This document shows positions 8,667-17,225 of a DNA stretch of 64,000 bases, one piece after another. A model generated the notes under the pieces. The model made no database searches. It was not told the DNA's origin and saw only the letters and a program-made list of their open reading frames with translations. Origin of the DNA: Bacteroidota bacterium (GTDB taxonomy: Bacteria > Bacteroidota > Bacteroidia > Chitinophagales > LD1); the NCBI GenBank assembly GCA_947475165.1, contig CANJLD010000007.1:1-64000 (forward strand), read 5' to 3'. Position numbers and translations under genes: made by a program. How positions within the stretch are numbered: the first letter of the stretch is position 1; each line of letters begins with the position of its first letter.

Positions 8667-8864
8667 TTACAACTCGTATTTGAACCCTACCTGCCCGCGT
8701 TGTTTGTAATATTCTACGCGTATAGGGCGGTCTTTTAGCCCTCGGTATTCGTAAAAAGGCCAGTCCAACAGGTTGTTCATTTCTACAAAAACGGTAAAGT
8801 GCTTTTTGAAGGTGTAGGAACATTGAAAATCGAGCGAATAGTTTTCGCCCTTGCTGGTGTTTTT
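8667..8864 (-). pseudogene. C-terminal fragment of a TonB-dependent receptor
   Basis: A 65-codon minus-strand frame ends FKYEL and contains the typical last strands of a TonB-dependent receptor barrel: SLDFQCSYTF, the FVEMNNLLDWPFYEY stretch and VEYYKQRGQVGF. The NNL motif followed by a Tyr-rich strand, a loop and a final Gly-rich strand is characteristic of the family. A TGA stop at 8865-8867 interrupts the frame, and no receptor sequence continues beyond it. The break lies inside the 60-bp exact repeat 8843-8902, so only the last 7% or so of a normal receptor survives. It is a decayed gene, not a functional one. Confidence 0.6.
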
Positions 8865-8902
8865 TCATCTCTAAGCAGTTGTTGGTCGCCTGACCAACAA
8901 CT
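8843..8902. repeat. 60-bp exact dispersed repeat, copy 1
   Basis: All 60 bases are identical to 11412-11471. The repeat ends in the hairpin GTTGTTGGTC-GCCT-GACCAACAAC (8878-8901). Its left part overlaps the interrupted start of the TonB-receptor remnant. Two identical copies 2.5 kb apart in otherwise diverged DNA imply recent duplication or gene conversion. Confidence 0.9.
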
Positions 8903-8909
8903 TCGCCCA

Positions 8910-8950
8910 TGTTGGTGTTATAGCTCCGGCTTTGCGGAGCGTCACCAACA
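8910..8950. repeat. two-tier palindrome
   Basis: Outer arms TGTTGGTG and CACCAACA enclose an inner stem GCTCCG/CGGAGC with a six-base loop. The outer arms match those of the element at 6925-6969 while the inner stem is different. The GGCATAA flank is shared with that copy. Confidence 0.7.
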
Positions 8951-9007
8951 AAGGCATAATATATTTAACTTACTATTTTATTACCTCTTTTAAATTAACT
9001 GTTCGCT

Positions 9008-9271
9008 ATGCCATTTATGTATATGCTTCCCTTGCTTTTAGTGGCTCTGCTAGTGGGCGGTTTGCTACTGCTTAAAAAAAGAGTGCCTGTTCAGCAGTTT
9101 CGCCAAACGTTGCAAATTATTGGCCTGGTGTGCTGTGCATTGTCGGTTATCGCCCTTATCGTTTCTTGGTCTTATAGCCGCGATAATTCTCAATTATATA
9201 AACTGACCGTGCCCGCATTAACGGCCATTATACTTACAGGCGCATGGCGCAAAAATAAAAGCGGGTCGTAA
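9008..9271 (+). CDS. small membrane protein
   Basis: An 87-residue protein with a hydrophobic N-terminus (residues 5-23), a second helix at about 37-54 and a third hydrophobic stretch at 66-78, ending in a basic tail WRKNKSGS. The gene is bracketed by palindromes of the GTTGGTG/CACCAAC type at 8910-8950 and 9286-9301. No family is recognised. The start at the first ATG gives a sensible membrane topology. Confidence 0.55.
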   Translation: MPFMYMLPLLLVALLVGGLLLLKKRVPVQQFRQTLQIIGLVCCALSVIALIVSWSYSRDNSQLYKLTVPALTAIILTGAWRKNKSGS

Positions 9272-9285
9272 ATAATTCGCCTTTG

Positions 9286-9301
9286 TTGGTGTTATCACCA
9301 A
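9286..9301. repeat. short palindrome of the TTGGTG family
   Basis: TTGGTG and CACCAA are separated by TTAT. This looks like a collapsed version of the two-tier elements at 6925-6969 and 8910-8950 with the inner stem missing; the preceding CTTTG matches the right flank of the other copies in inverted form. It lies 14 bases after the small membrane gene and may serve as its transcript end. Confidence 0.55.
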
Positions 9302-9356
9302 AGAACTAATATGCGCAGCCGGCACAAGAACACCAACCACCGAAAAAAATAATTAA

Positions 9357-10403
9357 ATGGATTCACTTACACATATTGTTTTTGGCGCTGCGCTGGGCGA
9401 GGCCGTTTTAGGTAAAAAGATTGGCAAAAAAGCCATGCTGCTGGGTGCTGCTGCCAACACCTTGCCGGACCTTGATGTTTTTCTTGTTTTAGGCGACCCC
9501 ATACGCGAGATTACTTTGCACCGGGGCATTTCGCACTCCCTTGTTTTTCCTTTCATTGCTGCCCCTTTATTGGCTTGGCTGGCGGCTAAATACTTTAAAG
9601 ACCAGGTAGGCTTTAAAACCTGGGCCGCGTTTTTCTTTACCCTTATTATCACCCACCCGCTGTTAGATTGCTTAACCACCTACGGCACCCAGTTGCTTTT
9701 ACCTTTCAGCGACTACCGCGTTAGCTTAAACAGTCTTTTTATTATCGATTTTATCTTCACCATTCCGCTTATTGTAGCGGTTATTGCCTGCCTGGTTATT
9801 AAAGCCGACAATCCAATGCGAAGCAAATGGAATAGTGCCGGCTTGCTTATCAGTTTTACTTATGTACTGCTCTCGCTAGGCATTAAAGTAAATGTTTCGA
9901 AAGTATTTACACAAGCGCTGGAAGCTAAGGGCATTAAAACCGAACACCAGATGACCGGGGTTACGCCTTTTAATATTCTGCTTTGGTATACCGTTGCTGA
10001 AGTAGATTCCGGCTATTTTATTGGCGATTACTCCATACTGGATGCTGATAAAACGGTGAACTACGCGTTTGTAAAACGAAACGAAGAATTAATTGCTGAG
10101 GTAAAAAACCAATATGCCATTAACCGCTTAATATGGTTTAGTAATGGCTATTATTCAGTAGAGAAAGTAGGCACCGAAACCAGATTCTTTACCCTTAAAT
10201 TCGGCACTACCGGCTTTGATTTAAATAAACCGCTTTCATCTTCTGTGCCTTTCTATTATTCGCTTACCCAAAAGCCAGATGGTAGTGTTGCGGTAAAAAG
10301 CATTTCAGGGTTCGATAATCTGCATTTAAAAGAGGCGCTAACGCTTTTATATAAACGTATTATGGGCGACAAGAATGCATTCGATAAGATTGGCGGAAAG
10401 TAG
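9357..10403 (+). CDS. DUF457-family membrane metal-dependent hydrolase
   Basis: A 348-residue protein of the YdjM/DUF457 family (inner-membrane predicted metal-dependent hydrolases). The N-terminal half has the family's metal-ligand pattern: MDSLTHIVFG with His6, NTLPDLD with paired Asp, HRGISHSL with two His, and THPLLDCLTTYG. Several membrane helices lie between about residues 70 and 180. The C-terminal 170 residues are more polar and typical of the longer family members in Bacteroidota. Substrate and physiological role are not established for the family. It stands alone, following the small membrane protein by 85 bp with a palindrome between them. Confidence 0.85.
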   Translation: MDSLTHIVFGAALGEAVLGKKIGKKAMLLGAAANTLPDLDVFLVLGDPIREITLHRGISHSLVFPFIAAPLLAWLAAKYFKDQVGFKTWAAFFFTLIITHPLLDCLTTYGTQLLLPFSDYRVSLNSLFIIDFIFTIPLIVAVIACLVIKADNPMRSKWNSAGLLISFTYVLLSLGIKVNVSKVFTQALEAKGIKTEHQMTGVTPFNILLWYTVAEVDSGYFIGDYSILDADKTVNYAFVKRNEELIAEVKNQYAINRLIWFSNGYYSVEKVGTETRFFTLKFGTTGFDLNKPLSSSVPFYYSLTQKPDGSVAVKSISGFDNLHLKEALTLLYKRIMGDKNAFDKIGGK

Positions 10404-10810
10404 AAGGTAAAACCTTCTTGCCGTTTGCGCTGTTCCAAAGGGCATGTAGAACATACAGATAGTTGTAGATACTTACCACCTCTGCCTTTGGCATCTCCTC
10501 CTAAAATAGGAGGAGAACCTTTACAATTTTATTTTGCCATATAATTAAGCAGCGTAAACTATTCCCCTCCTGTTTCAGGAGGGGTGCCGAAGGCGGGGTG
10601 GTAATTAACAGCAGGGGTGCCGCTGTTTACCCTGTTCCGCAGGGCGTGCTGAACTCATAGATAGTTGCAGATTTGCAATCTGAGAAGGTAACGATTTGCA
10701 ATCGCCCTTTATCTGCTCTTCGAGATGCGCTACGCTAACTACCGAATAGCAGGTAGACCATATGAAGCCGCAAAGGCAAAAGATAAGTGGGAATAGAGCA
10801 GGCTGTACTA
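10404..10810. repeat. dense palindromic repeat region
   Basis: No gene is present. Two diverged copies of a segment of about 45 bp starting CTGTTCC and running through ATAGATAGTTG-type sequence lie at about 10430-10474 and 10630-10673. Between them are hairpins CTCCTCC/GGAGGAG (10495-10517) and CCCCTCCTG/CAGGAGGGG (10564-10584), and the segment GGGTGCCGAAGGCGGGGTGG. Short stems AGATT-TGC-AATCT and CGATT-TGC-AATCG follow at about 10666-10710. Such units recur between genes in many Bacteroidota and resemble REP-type elements that are moved by RAYT transposases; no transposase is encoded here. Confidence 0.6.
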
Positions 10811-11395
10811 TTAAAACAGAAAAGGAATAAGCATCTTCACGTCTTTCTTATACTGCCTGTATTCCTCTCCAAAAACCTGCTCTAATTTTTTCTCCTCAAG
10901 CAAGGTGCCTATATAGATATAGCTATAAATAATGAAGAGCGAAACCAAGTTCATCCACGTTGGCTGTTGTAAAAAATAGCCCAGCACAAAAACAATAATA
11001 CCGGTATAAAGCGGATTGCGCACATACTTATTAATTCCCTTTATTATCAATTTTTCGGGGTGATGCATTTTTTGAGCCAATTGTTTAATGCCGGTAAATT
11101 CGCTCAAGTCATAATTACGGAAAGCGAGAATTATTATCAGCACTCCCGCGGCCATCCCTATTATTCCCAAGTAAGAAATGAAGCTATTAGGGCTAAACAC
11201 AAAATTTAATTCATGCCTGAAACACAAAATGAAAAGAATAAACGCCATAAAAATAAGGGAGAGTAAATTATAGCCAATGCGGTAGAAAATAAAGTTACGT
11301 CCAAGAAATTTTTCACTTATATTTTTAACCCCATTGGCAGCCAAAACACTGTGTGAAACAAAAAACAATAGCCAAAGAATAATAAGCAGAAACAT
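10811..11395 (-). CDS. isoprenylcysteine-methyltransferase-like membrane protein
   Basis: A 194-residue integral membrane protein of the ICMT/PEMT phospholipid-methyltransferase superfamily. Around five membrane helices are visible. The C-terminal signature is intact: INKYVRNPLYTGIIVFVLGY, the EEKKLEQVFGEEYRQYKKDV stretch with its conserved Glu pair, and a final MLIPFLF. These form the SAM- and substrate-binding end in the family. Bacterial members have mostly unknown substrates, so no specific reaction is claimed. The gene is isolated between two repeat-rich segments; its start abuts, within 20 bases, the second copy of the 60-bp repeat at 11412-11471, which therefore lies in its promoter region. 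Confidence 0.85.
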   Translation of the reverse strand: MFLLIILWLLFFVSHSVLAANGVKNISEKFLGRNFIFYRIGYNLLSLIFMAFILFILCFRHELNFVFSPNSFISYLGIIGMAAGVLIIILAFRNYDLSEFTGIKQLAQKMHHPEKLIIKGINKYVRNPLYTGIIVFVLGYFLQQPTWMNLVSLFIIYSYIYIGTLLEEKKLEQVFGEEYRQYKKDVKMLIPFLF

Positions 11396-11411
11396 TATGC
11401 AAACTTAATTA

Positions 11412-11471
11412 TTTCGCCCTTGCTGGTGTTTTTTCATCTCTAAGCAGTTGTTGGTCGCCTGACCAACAACT
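11412..11471. repeat. 60-bp exact dispersed repeat, copy 2
   Basis: Identical over 60 bases to 8843-8902 and ending in the same hairpin (11447-11470). It lies directly upstream of the methyltransferase gene on the minus strand and could affect its transcription. Confidence 0.9.
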
Positions 11472-11864
11472 AAAGTAAAATACAAGATTCCTCACTACGC
11501 AGAGCCTCCGTTCAGAATGACAAAGTGCGCGCGTGTTGTCATGCTGACGAAGGAAGCATCTTATATTTCGGCTGTTGGCTGTTCGGGTTAGAGATTGGAG
11601 TGGAAAGCCCCTCGTGGTTTAATGTGCTTTACCCTTCGACTCCGCTCAGGGTGACAGGCAACGCTTGTGTGCGCGGGACGCGCAAAAATAGTGCTGTATC
11701 TTTTTCCCAACACAGCACAAATACAAGTAGATAATTGTGAAGCGGAAAATTCTTTGCTTACGTAGTGTTGGTTGCACATTCGCATTACAAAAGGACACAC
11801 AATTTTTAACCACCGGTGCCCGTTCTGTAGAGAGGAACCCGAACCGGAACAAAAAAACAAAGAG
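11472..11864. other. repeat-rich intergenic region ahead of ftsZ
   Basis: No gene is supported. The stretch 11484-11568 forms a large imperfect inverted repeat: GATTCCTC...TTCAGAATGACAA on one side and TTGTCATGCTGACGAAGGAA on the other. At 11636-11663 the sequence CCTTCGACTCCGCTCAGGG with flanking TGACA is a unit found in many environmental bacterial genomes. A GTGCTGT/ACAGCAC stem lies at 11691-11717. The ftsZ promoter must lie within this segment, but I cannot place it with confidence. Confidence 0.55.
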
Positions 11865-13493
11865 ATGGAACCACTTTTTCAATTCGATTTACCAAAAGAC
11901 CAATCATCAATTATTAAAGTATTTGGTGTTGGCGGTGGAGGAAGCAATGCAGTTAATCATATGTTCGACCAGGGCATTGTTGGTGTAAACTTCGTAGTGC
12001 TTAATACCGATGCACAGGCATTGGACATGAGCCAGATACCTAATAAAATTCAACTAGGCCCTGAACTTACACAAGGTCTTGGTGCAGGTGCTGAGCCTAA
12101 GGTAGGAGAGAAGAGCGCAGAAGAATCGGTTGAAGCCATTAAAGGATTGCTTTCGAAAAATACGAAGATGGTTTTTATTACTGCCGGTATGGGCGGTGGA
12201 ACCGGAACCGGTGCTGCTCCGGTAGTTGCACGCATTGCGCGCGAAATGGGATTACTTACCGTTGGTATTGTAACCACTCCGTTTTGGTTCGAAGGAAAAT
12301 CGCGTTACAACAAAGCGATGGAGGGAATTGAAAAACTGCGTGCCAATGTAGATACGCTGCTCATCATCAACAACGATAAAATTCGCGAGATGTATGGCAA
12401 CCTGAAAAAAGGTGAAGCGTTTGGTCACGCCAATAATATTCTGACAACTGCTGCTAAATCGATTTCGGAAATCATCACCAAGCCGGGAGAAATAAATGTG
12501 GATTTTGCCGATGTGCAAACCGTAATGAAAAATGGCGGTTCGGCAATTATGGGTTGTGCTACATCGGAAGGTGAAGAGCGCGCTATTCTTGCTGCTAAGG
12601 GCGCGTTGAATTCTCCGCTGTTAAACGATAATGAAATAAAGGGTGCGAAGAAGGTGCTGATAAACATCACTACCGGAATAGAAGATGCAACGATAGATGA
12701 AATTGGAGTTATTGTAGAGTATGTGCAGGAAGCAGCCGGCAGCACCGATGTTATTTTTGGTGTATGTAACGATGAAACCTTAGGCGATAAACTTTCTGTA
12801 ACCATTATTGCTACCGGGTTTGAAGTAGGAAAGAAAAATCCTGATTATAAGGAACAGAAAACAGTTACTGTTTACGAATTGAATGATAAACCGGTGGTGA
12901 ATCAAACAGTTGCTCCGGTAGTTGAGTTAAAAGAAGAACCGGTGGTTACCTTGAATGTAGAAACACCGCAGATTGAAGAGCAACCTGTAACTCTTGAGTT
13001 GGAAGAAGAAACTTACAACCTGTTCGATTTATCGAAGAATGAAGAAACACTTGCCAGCGAAACTACTTTTGAATTTGAAGTAAGCCGTGAAGAACAGGTG
13101 CTTCCTATGGGGGAATACACGGAAGATGTAGTAGAAGAAAAAACGGAGACAAGTTTCCAGCCGGTGACTGAAACCAAGGAAGATGAGTATGTGGTTTATA
13201 CCAAGAAGAGTTATGAAACAAGTGTGACATCATCTGTTCCTCAGGATGAGATGAACAGAATTGGAGAAGACAGAAAGAAAATTCTCGCAGGCTTAAGCTA
13301 CCGTTTTGGCACTAAGCAAAATGTAAATGAACTGGAAAACGAACCGGCTTATAAAAGAAAAGGTCTTGAGCTAAATGGCGAACAGAATTTTTCAACTGCC
13401 AGCGATGTTTCAAGATATAGTGTTTCTGATGACGGCACAGGTCGCCCGGAAGTAAAAAAGAATAATGGTTTTCTGCATGATAATGTAGATTGA
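11865..13493 (+). CDS. ftsZ: cell division GTPase FtsZ
   Basis: FtsZ polymerises into the cytokinetic ring. The start at [10 protein letters not shown] is preferred over an in-frame ATG 93 bases upstream, because the extra 31 residues are Cys/Pro-rich and unlike any FtsZ. That gives 542 residues. Visible features are the GTP-binding glycine loop [14 protein letters not shown], the tubulin signature [10 protein letters not shown] (residues 110-119) and the catalytic T7 loop NVDFADVQ (211-217). After about residue 325 comes a Glu/Val-rich disordered linker of about 190 residues, then a C-terminal tail ending [10 protein letters not shown]. FtsZ in this phylum usually follows ftsQ and ftsA in the dcw cluster; here it is alone, preceded by a repeat region and followed by a strong terminator, so it is a single-gene transcription unit. 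Confidence 0.97.
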   Translation: MEPLFQFDLPKDQSSIIKVFGVGGGGSNAVNHMFDQGIVGVNFVVLNTDAQALDMSQIPNKIQLGPELTQGLGAGAEPKVGEKSAEESVEAIKGLLSKNTKMVFITAGMGGGTGTGAAPVVARIAREMGLLTVGIVTTPFWFEGKSRYNKAMEGIEKLRANVDTLLIINNDKIREMYGNLKKGEAFGHANNILTTAAKSISEIITKPGEINVDFADVQTVMKNGGSAIMGCATSEGEERAILAAKGALNSPLLNDNEIKGAKKVLINITTGIEDATIDEIGVIVEYVQEAAGSTDVIFGVCNDETLGDKLSVTIIATGFEVGKKNPDYKEQKTVTVYELNDKPVVNQTVAPVVELKEEPVVTLNVETPQIEEQPVTLELEEETYNLFDLSKNEETLASETTFEFEVSREEQVLPMGEYTEDVVEEKTETSFQPVTETKEDEYVVYTKKSYETSVTSSVPQDEMNRIGEDRKKILAGLSYRFGTKQNVNELENEPAYKRKGLELNGEQNFSTASDVSRYSVSDDGTGRPEVKKNNGFLHDNVD

Positions 13494-13529
13494 TAAAGAG
13501 TCTCTCCTTTGTTAGTGTGTCCAAAAATT

Positions 13530-13556
13530 CCCGAGTCGCTCGACTCGGGTTTTTTT
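13530..13556 (+). terminator. intrinsic terminator of ftsZ
   Basis: CCCGAGTCG-CT-CGACTCGGG is a perfect nine-base-pair stem with a two-base loop followed by seven T bases, 36 bases after the ftsZ stop codon. Confidence 0.9.
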
Positions 13557-13570
13557 ATGACCCCACCTGA

Positions 13571-13587
13571 CCTCCCCGAAGGGGAGG
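13571..13587. repeat. short palindrome CCTCCCC-GAA-GGGGAGG
   Basis: A seven-base perfect stem with a GAA loop between ftsZ and the acetyltransferase gene, of the same general type as the hairpins at 10495-10584. Confidence 0.6.
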
Positions 13588-13615
13588 AATAAATACAAAA
13601 GCATATTTTCATTTC

Positions 13616-14047
13616 ATGAACATACAATTCGCCACTACCGATGAGCAGTTGCTCAAATGCCGTAAAACAATTCTTGAGTTGCGTCCGCACATTGCGCCTG
13701 ATGAATATTTAGAGAAGGCAAAGCTGCTTTTAAGCGAAGGCGCAAAAATGATTTATGTGGATGGAGGAAATGATGCGCCTGCCGTTTCTGTCTTTCGCGT
13801 TAACTATTATTTCTATCGTGGTAAGAATCTTTATATAGATGATTTAGGAACACATTCTGAACAAAGAGGGAAAGGATATGCCGGTGCTTTATTAGATTTT
13901 ACCGTTGCATACGCTAAAGAGAACCAATGCGAGAACATTCATTTAGATTCGGGTTACCACAAAGAGAGATATGATGCACATCGACTTTATCTGAACAAAG
14001 GCTTCAATTTGACCAGTCACCACTTTACGCTTGATTTAAAGAAGTAA
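13616..14047 (+). CDS. GNAT-family N-acetyltransferase
   Basis: A 143-residue GNAT-fold protein. The acetyl-CoA pyrophosphate-binding motif A is visible as EQRGKGYAGALLDF (about residues 82-95), preceded by the beta strand NLYIDDLGTH and followed by the HLDSGYHKERYDAHRLYLNKGF segment, in which HRLYLNKGF is the classic motif B ending. Substrate cannot be deduced. It lies between the ftsZ terminator and a convergent gene 4 bp away, so it is monocistronic. Confidence 0.9.
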   Translation: MNIQFATTDEQLLKCRKTILELRPHIAPDEYLEKAKLLLSEGAKMIYVDGGNDAPAVSVFRVNYYFYRGKNLYIDDLGTHSEQRGKGYAGALLDFTVAYAKENQCENIHLDSGYHKERYDAHRLYLNKGFNLTSHHFTLDLKK

Positions 14048-14051
14048 GAAT

Positions 14052-15011
14052 CTACTCAATTGTTATATACGGTTCCATCTTTAAAAAGATGCTGTCGCGG
14101 ATAACAACTGTCTTTTTTAAATCACTTATAGCTTTAAAGTTGCCGTGCTGCTTGCGGTAAGCTTCAATTACTTTTGCGTAAGTGTAATTGATGTAGGGAT
14201 GAGTCCCCAATGTTTTAAAATCAGCAGTATTGATATTGATTTTATTTACGGAAATGGAATTTACCACAAACTGTTCTTTCAAACTTTGGTAAGTGCTATC
14301 GGGAAAATTCCATACTTCTTTAATCTGTTCAGCTGAAACAAAACCGCCAAGCCGGTTCCGATATTTTATTATTCGGCTTGCTAACGTGGGGCCAATTCCC
14401 TTTTGTTGTTCAAACAAAGATGAATCTGCTGTATTGATGTCGATTACATATTTCTCTTTTTTTCTTTCCGGATAAATTGTTTTTGAATATTCCTTCTTCG
14501 GAAAATCATTTGGCTCAATCTTTATATAAGCAGAAAGCCGATTGTAATTTTCTTCTCCTACCACATACATGTTCTTTAAATCTTCAGGTTTATAAAATTT
14601 GTAACCCTTTGCTTTTGATTTTTCAATGCTCTCGGCTTGCTTTTGACTAAATCCAAGTTTTATCCATTCCGCTACGCCTATTTTATTTGGGTCGAAGTTG
14701 AAATACTCAATTGCTCTCTTCTCCTTATTCTTAAACTGCGAACCGAAATCAATATTCGAGTAAGGATTGAAATTTTCGGAAATAGAATCCGCTAAAGTAT
14801 CTGCCAAAGCAAGTTGTTTTCTTTCATCGTATTCATGAATGAAAGCAGTTACTTCCTTTTCGTAATTCGAAGTGCCAATATGCTCAACCGGCTTGAAATA
14901 GAAGTAAACGGAAGGAATAATAAAGGTACAAGCAGAAAAAATTATCAGAATGATAATGCCGCCTCTTTGCCCTTGAGTGAAAGTGAAATATTTTTCAAGC
15001 CATTTCCACAT
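14052..15011 (-). CDS. membrane-anchored helix-hairpin-helix (ComEA-like) protein
   Basis: A 319-residue protein starting MWKWLEKYFTFT, with one N-terminal membrane helix (about residues 16-36). The C-terminal half contains tandem helix-hairpin-helix units: VIDINTADSSLFEQQKGIGP followed by TLASRIIKYRNRLGGF, then ININTADFKTLGTHPYINYT with AKVIEAYRKQHG. INTA(D)xxxL...GIG is the ComEA signature for non-specific DNA binding. Further HhH-like repeats appear around residues 105-150. A nine-residue upstream extension to 15038 is possible but overlaps the terminator hairpin at 15028-15051. Such proteins are widespread in Bacteroidota; the DNA uptake role known for ComEA is plausible but not shown, and it may instead have a structural role. 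Confidence 0.82.
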   Translation of the reverse strand: MWKWLEKYFTFTQGQRGGIIILIIFSACTFIIPSVYFYFKPVEHIGTSNYEKEVTAFIHEYDERKQLALADTLADSISENFNPYSNIDFGSQFKNKEKRAIEYFNFDPNKIGVAEWIKLGFSQKQAESIEKSKAKGYKFYKPEDLKNMYVVGEENYNRLSAYIKIEPNDFPKKEYSKTIYPERKKEKYVIDINTADSSLFEQQKGIGPTLASRIIKYRNRLGGFVSAEQIKEVWNFPDSTYQSLKEQFVVNSISVNKININTADFKTLGTHPYINYTYAKVIEAYRKQHGNFKAISDLKKTVVIRDSIFLKMEPYITIE

Positions 15012-15021
15012 GATTTGAAAA

Positions 15022-15051
15022 TAAAAAAGTCCGTTCAATTTTGAACGGACT
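15022..15051 (-). terminator. intrinsic terminator for the T9SS gene
   Basis: AGTCCGTTCAA and TTGAACGGACT form a perfect 11-base-pair stem (15028-15051) with a two-base loop. Read on the minus strand it is followed by a run of six T bases, so it ends transcription of the gene at 15083-17092. Confidence 0.85.
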
Positions 15052-15082
15052 CTTTGAAAATTATTTTAGCAAATTTGGGCTA

Positions 15083-17092
15083 CTATTTCACCACTATAAA
15101 CTTTAAAGTTCTCATCAATTTGTTCCCGTCTTTTACCGCAACAAAGTAAACTCCGCTTTGGAATGAAGATGTATTTATTTGTGTGCGATAATCACCTGCT
15201 GCTAATTTTTGCGATTGTACCGAATGAAGTTTCTCTCCAATCATATTGTAAACTTCGAAACTGATACTCGCGGATTCATTTAGCGTGTAATCAATATTGA
15301 TAATGCCGGTAGTTGGATTCGGAAATAAACTCACGGCATCAAGCCTTGAATTTTGAATCTCGTTTACGCCAGTTGTTGTAAGGGCAGATACCGGAATAGA
15401 ATCTGCGCTGTTTAGATTGTACTCAAGTGAGTTGATGATACTTTTTCTTTTATAAGAAGCACTGTAATCCTGCACAAATGCTACCAGTTTCACACGGTTC
15501 GCATTCCATGTAGCAGGAATGGTATAAGTATATTGATTGCTGAAAACATCTCCGCTGCTTACGGTGGCAGGAATTATACCGGTAGTTCCCCACGGCCCGC
15601 CAAATAAATAGCGACCCACATGCCGGTGCTTGAAACCAACAATCGGACTTCCCTTTCCATACCACGGATTATACGCGCCATTTTCGTGATTGGCGTAATA
15701 GTTAATTTGATTGTAGCCGCTACCGGTGCCGGTTACGCTGTCTTCTATTATATAACAGTTTACTCGGTAAGTAAGATTGCTAAGCTTAGTATAGAATATT
15801 GTTGATACATCTACTGTAAGTTCGCGCGTATTGCTGTCGTAAATGCTGCTTGCTTTAATCGAAAGCGGAGAACGTACGGCTTTACGGATAACGGTTTTAT
15901 CTTCCCATAACGAAGAACTGTAATCGGCATTGTGCAATAAACTAAGCGCATTATCCTGTGCATCATCCCAATAAACGCGGTCAACTAATAAAGCAGGTGC
16001 ACTTCCGTTTCCAAGCGATGAATTAATGGTAGAATGGTCGGGTGTGGTCATGGCATCGGTATTGAAACCTGCATGAATGGCTACCGGTATAATTCCGGAA
16101 TACTCATTAGAAATATTTTCTACAACAGTTCCGCCCATTGGACAAAACTGGCAAACTGAGGTGGTAAATTCTTCGAGCATTACATTTTTAACCGGTATGG
16201 CACTGAGGGCGTTTATATCTTTAGAATAAGTGTTATTGCTCATCACTCCGTCTGTTCCGCTGTTAGGGCCAAATGCATTGATGGTAATAGTGTATTTGAT
16301 AAAACTATCTAATAGTGCCGATTGTGGAAACGAAAAAGTAGTAGAACCGAAAGGAAGAAGATTCAAATTCGAAAAACTATGTGAAGTAGTATTTCCTCCA
16401 TTAATGGAGTAAGTCATATCCACGGTATTGATTGCTTCGCCACCGGGGTTGCGCAAAATTCCGCTGATGATATTGTTGCCGGCAGGCACATACTGGTTTA
16501 GTGTAATAGAATCAACTGCAATATCAAGCATATGCACTGAAGTAAGTTTGAGGTCATCTATAGACCAAAAGAAATCGTGGTCGCCCTGATAGTTAAACTT
16601 TAAATAAACGGTAGACTGATTAGCTGCAAAGGGCGTAAGGTCAAGTTGAACATGCTGGAAAGTTCCTTCAGTAGCATCAATAGTATAAATCAAGCTCCAG
16701 TTTACACTATCGGTGCTTATATAAAGCGTTCCGGCACTTGCGTTGCGCTGCACAAACCACTCATCAAACTCTAAATGCAGATACGAATAAGCCGAGCAGT
16801 TGATGGCTTTTGAAATAAAATCGGCATTCTCCGCTTTGCCATCATCAGTGGCGGCATCTGACATAAATAGCGCAAAACCATTGCCGGCACTCGCTGCTTT
16901 AAAGGTAAGATTGCCGTAGTAAGCACTTACAATCGGGTTGTGTGCATACTTCCATACACCGGCATTGTTGCCGCTGTTATCTATTAAAGTCCATTGACCA
17001 ATGCCACCTGAAAAATTTGCGGTGTAGAAAGTTTGCGCCTGTGCGCTTATCAATAAATAAAGAAGAGAAATGGTGGTAAAGATTTTTTTCAT
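15083..17092 (-). CDS. T9SS-exported Omp28-like thioredoxin-fold protein
   Basis: A 669-residue secreted protein starting MKKIFTTISLLYLLISAQAQ (Sec signal); an upstream in-frame ATG at 17143 adds 17 residues that would bury the signal and is rejected. Domains in order: an N-terminal jelly-roll of the choice-of-anchor J type (FSGGIGQWTLIDNSGNNAG); an Ig-like stretch (about residues 195-295); an Omp28-like domain starting VMLEEFTTSVCQFCPMGG, whose CxxC sits at the start of a thioredoxin-like fold; and a C-terminal type A T9SS sorting domain (LFPNPTTGIINIDY ... GVYFVAVKDG). The CQFC pair suggests redox or metal binding in the extracellular space. Monocistronic, with its own terminator; divergent from a second T9SS cargo gene 133 bp away. 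Confidence 0.9.
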   Translation of the reverse strand: MKKIFTTISLLYLLISAQAQTFYTANFSGGIGQWTLIDNSGNNAGVWKYAHNPIVSAYYGNLTFKAASAGNGFALFMSDAATDDGKAENADFISKAINCSAYSYLHLEFDEWFVQRNASAGTLYISTDSVNWSLIYTIDATEGTFQHVQLDLTPFAANQSTVYLKFNYQGDHDFFWSIDDLKLTSVHMLDIAVDSITLNQYVPAGNNIISGILRNPGGEAINTVDMTYSINGGNTTSHSFSNLNLLPFGSTTFSFPQSALLDSFIKYTITINAFGPNSGTDGVMSNNTYSKDINALSAIPVKNVMLEEFTTSVCQFCPMGGTVVENISNEYSGIIPVAIHAGFNTDAMTTPDHSTINSSLGNGSAPALLVDRVYWDDAQDNALSLLHNADYSSSLWEDKTVIRKAVRSPLSIKASSIYDSNTRELTVDVSTIFYTKLSNLTYRVNCYIIEDSVTGTGSGYNQINYYANHENGAYNPWYGKGSPIVGFKHRHVGRYLFGGPWGTTGIIPATVSSGDVFSNQYTYTIPATWNANRVKLVAFVQDYSASYKRKSIINSLEYNLNSADSIPVSALTTTGVNEIQNSRLDAVSLFPNPTTGIINIDYTLNESASISFEVYNMIGEKLHSVQSQKLAAGDYRTQINTSSFQSGVYFVAVKDGNKLMRTLKFIVVK

Positions 17093-17225
17093 GCTATCTG
17101 TTTTTTGAAAAAGAAGAACGGGTTGTTGTTCATAAAAATACAATTTCTTTTACAAGCAAAAGGGTAAAGCTACAGCCATTTATCTACTTTCATGTTGGTA
17201 TTGACTAATACTTAAAAACAATTTC

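Noticed and set aside
8587-8910. Minus-strand frame of 107 codons
   Set aside because: It is out of frame with the recognisable TonB-receptor remnant and runs through palindromes; composition is not protein-like.
11772-11864. N-terminal extension of FtsZ from the upstream ATG
   Set aside because: The 31 extra residues contain Cys and Pro-rich sequence that no FtsZ has; the conserved N-terminus begins at 11865.
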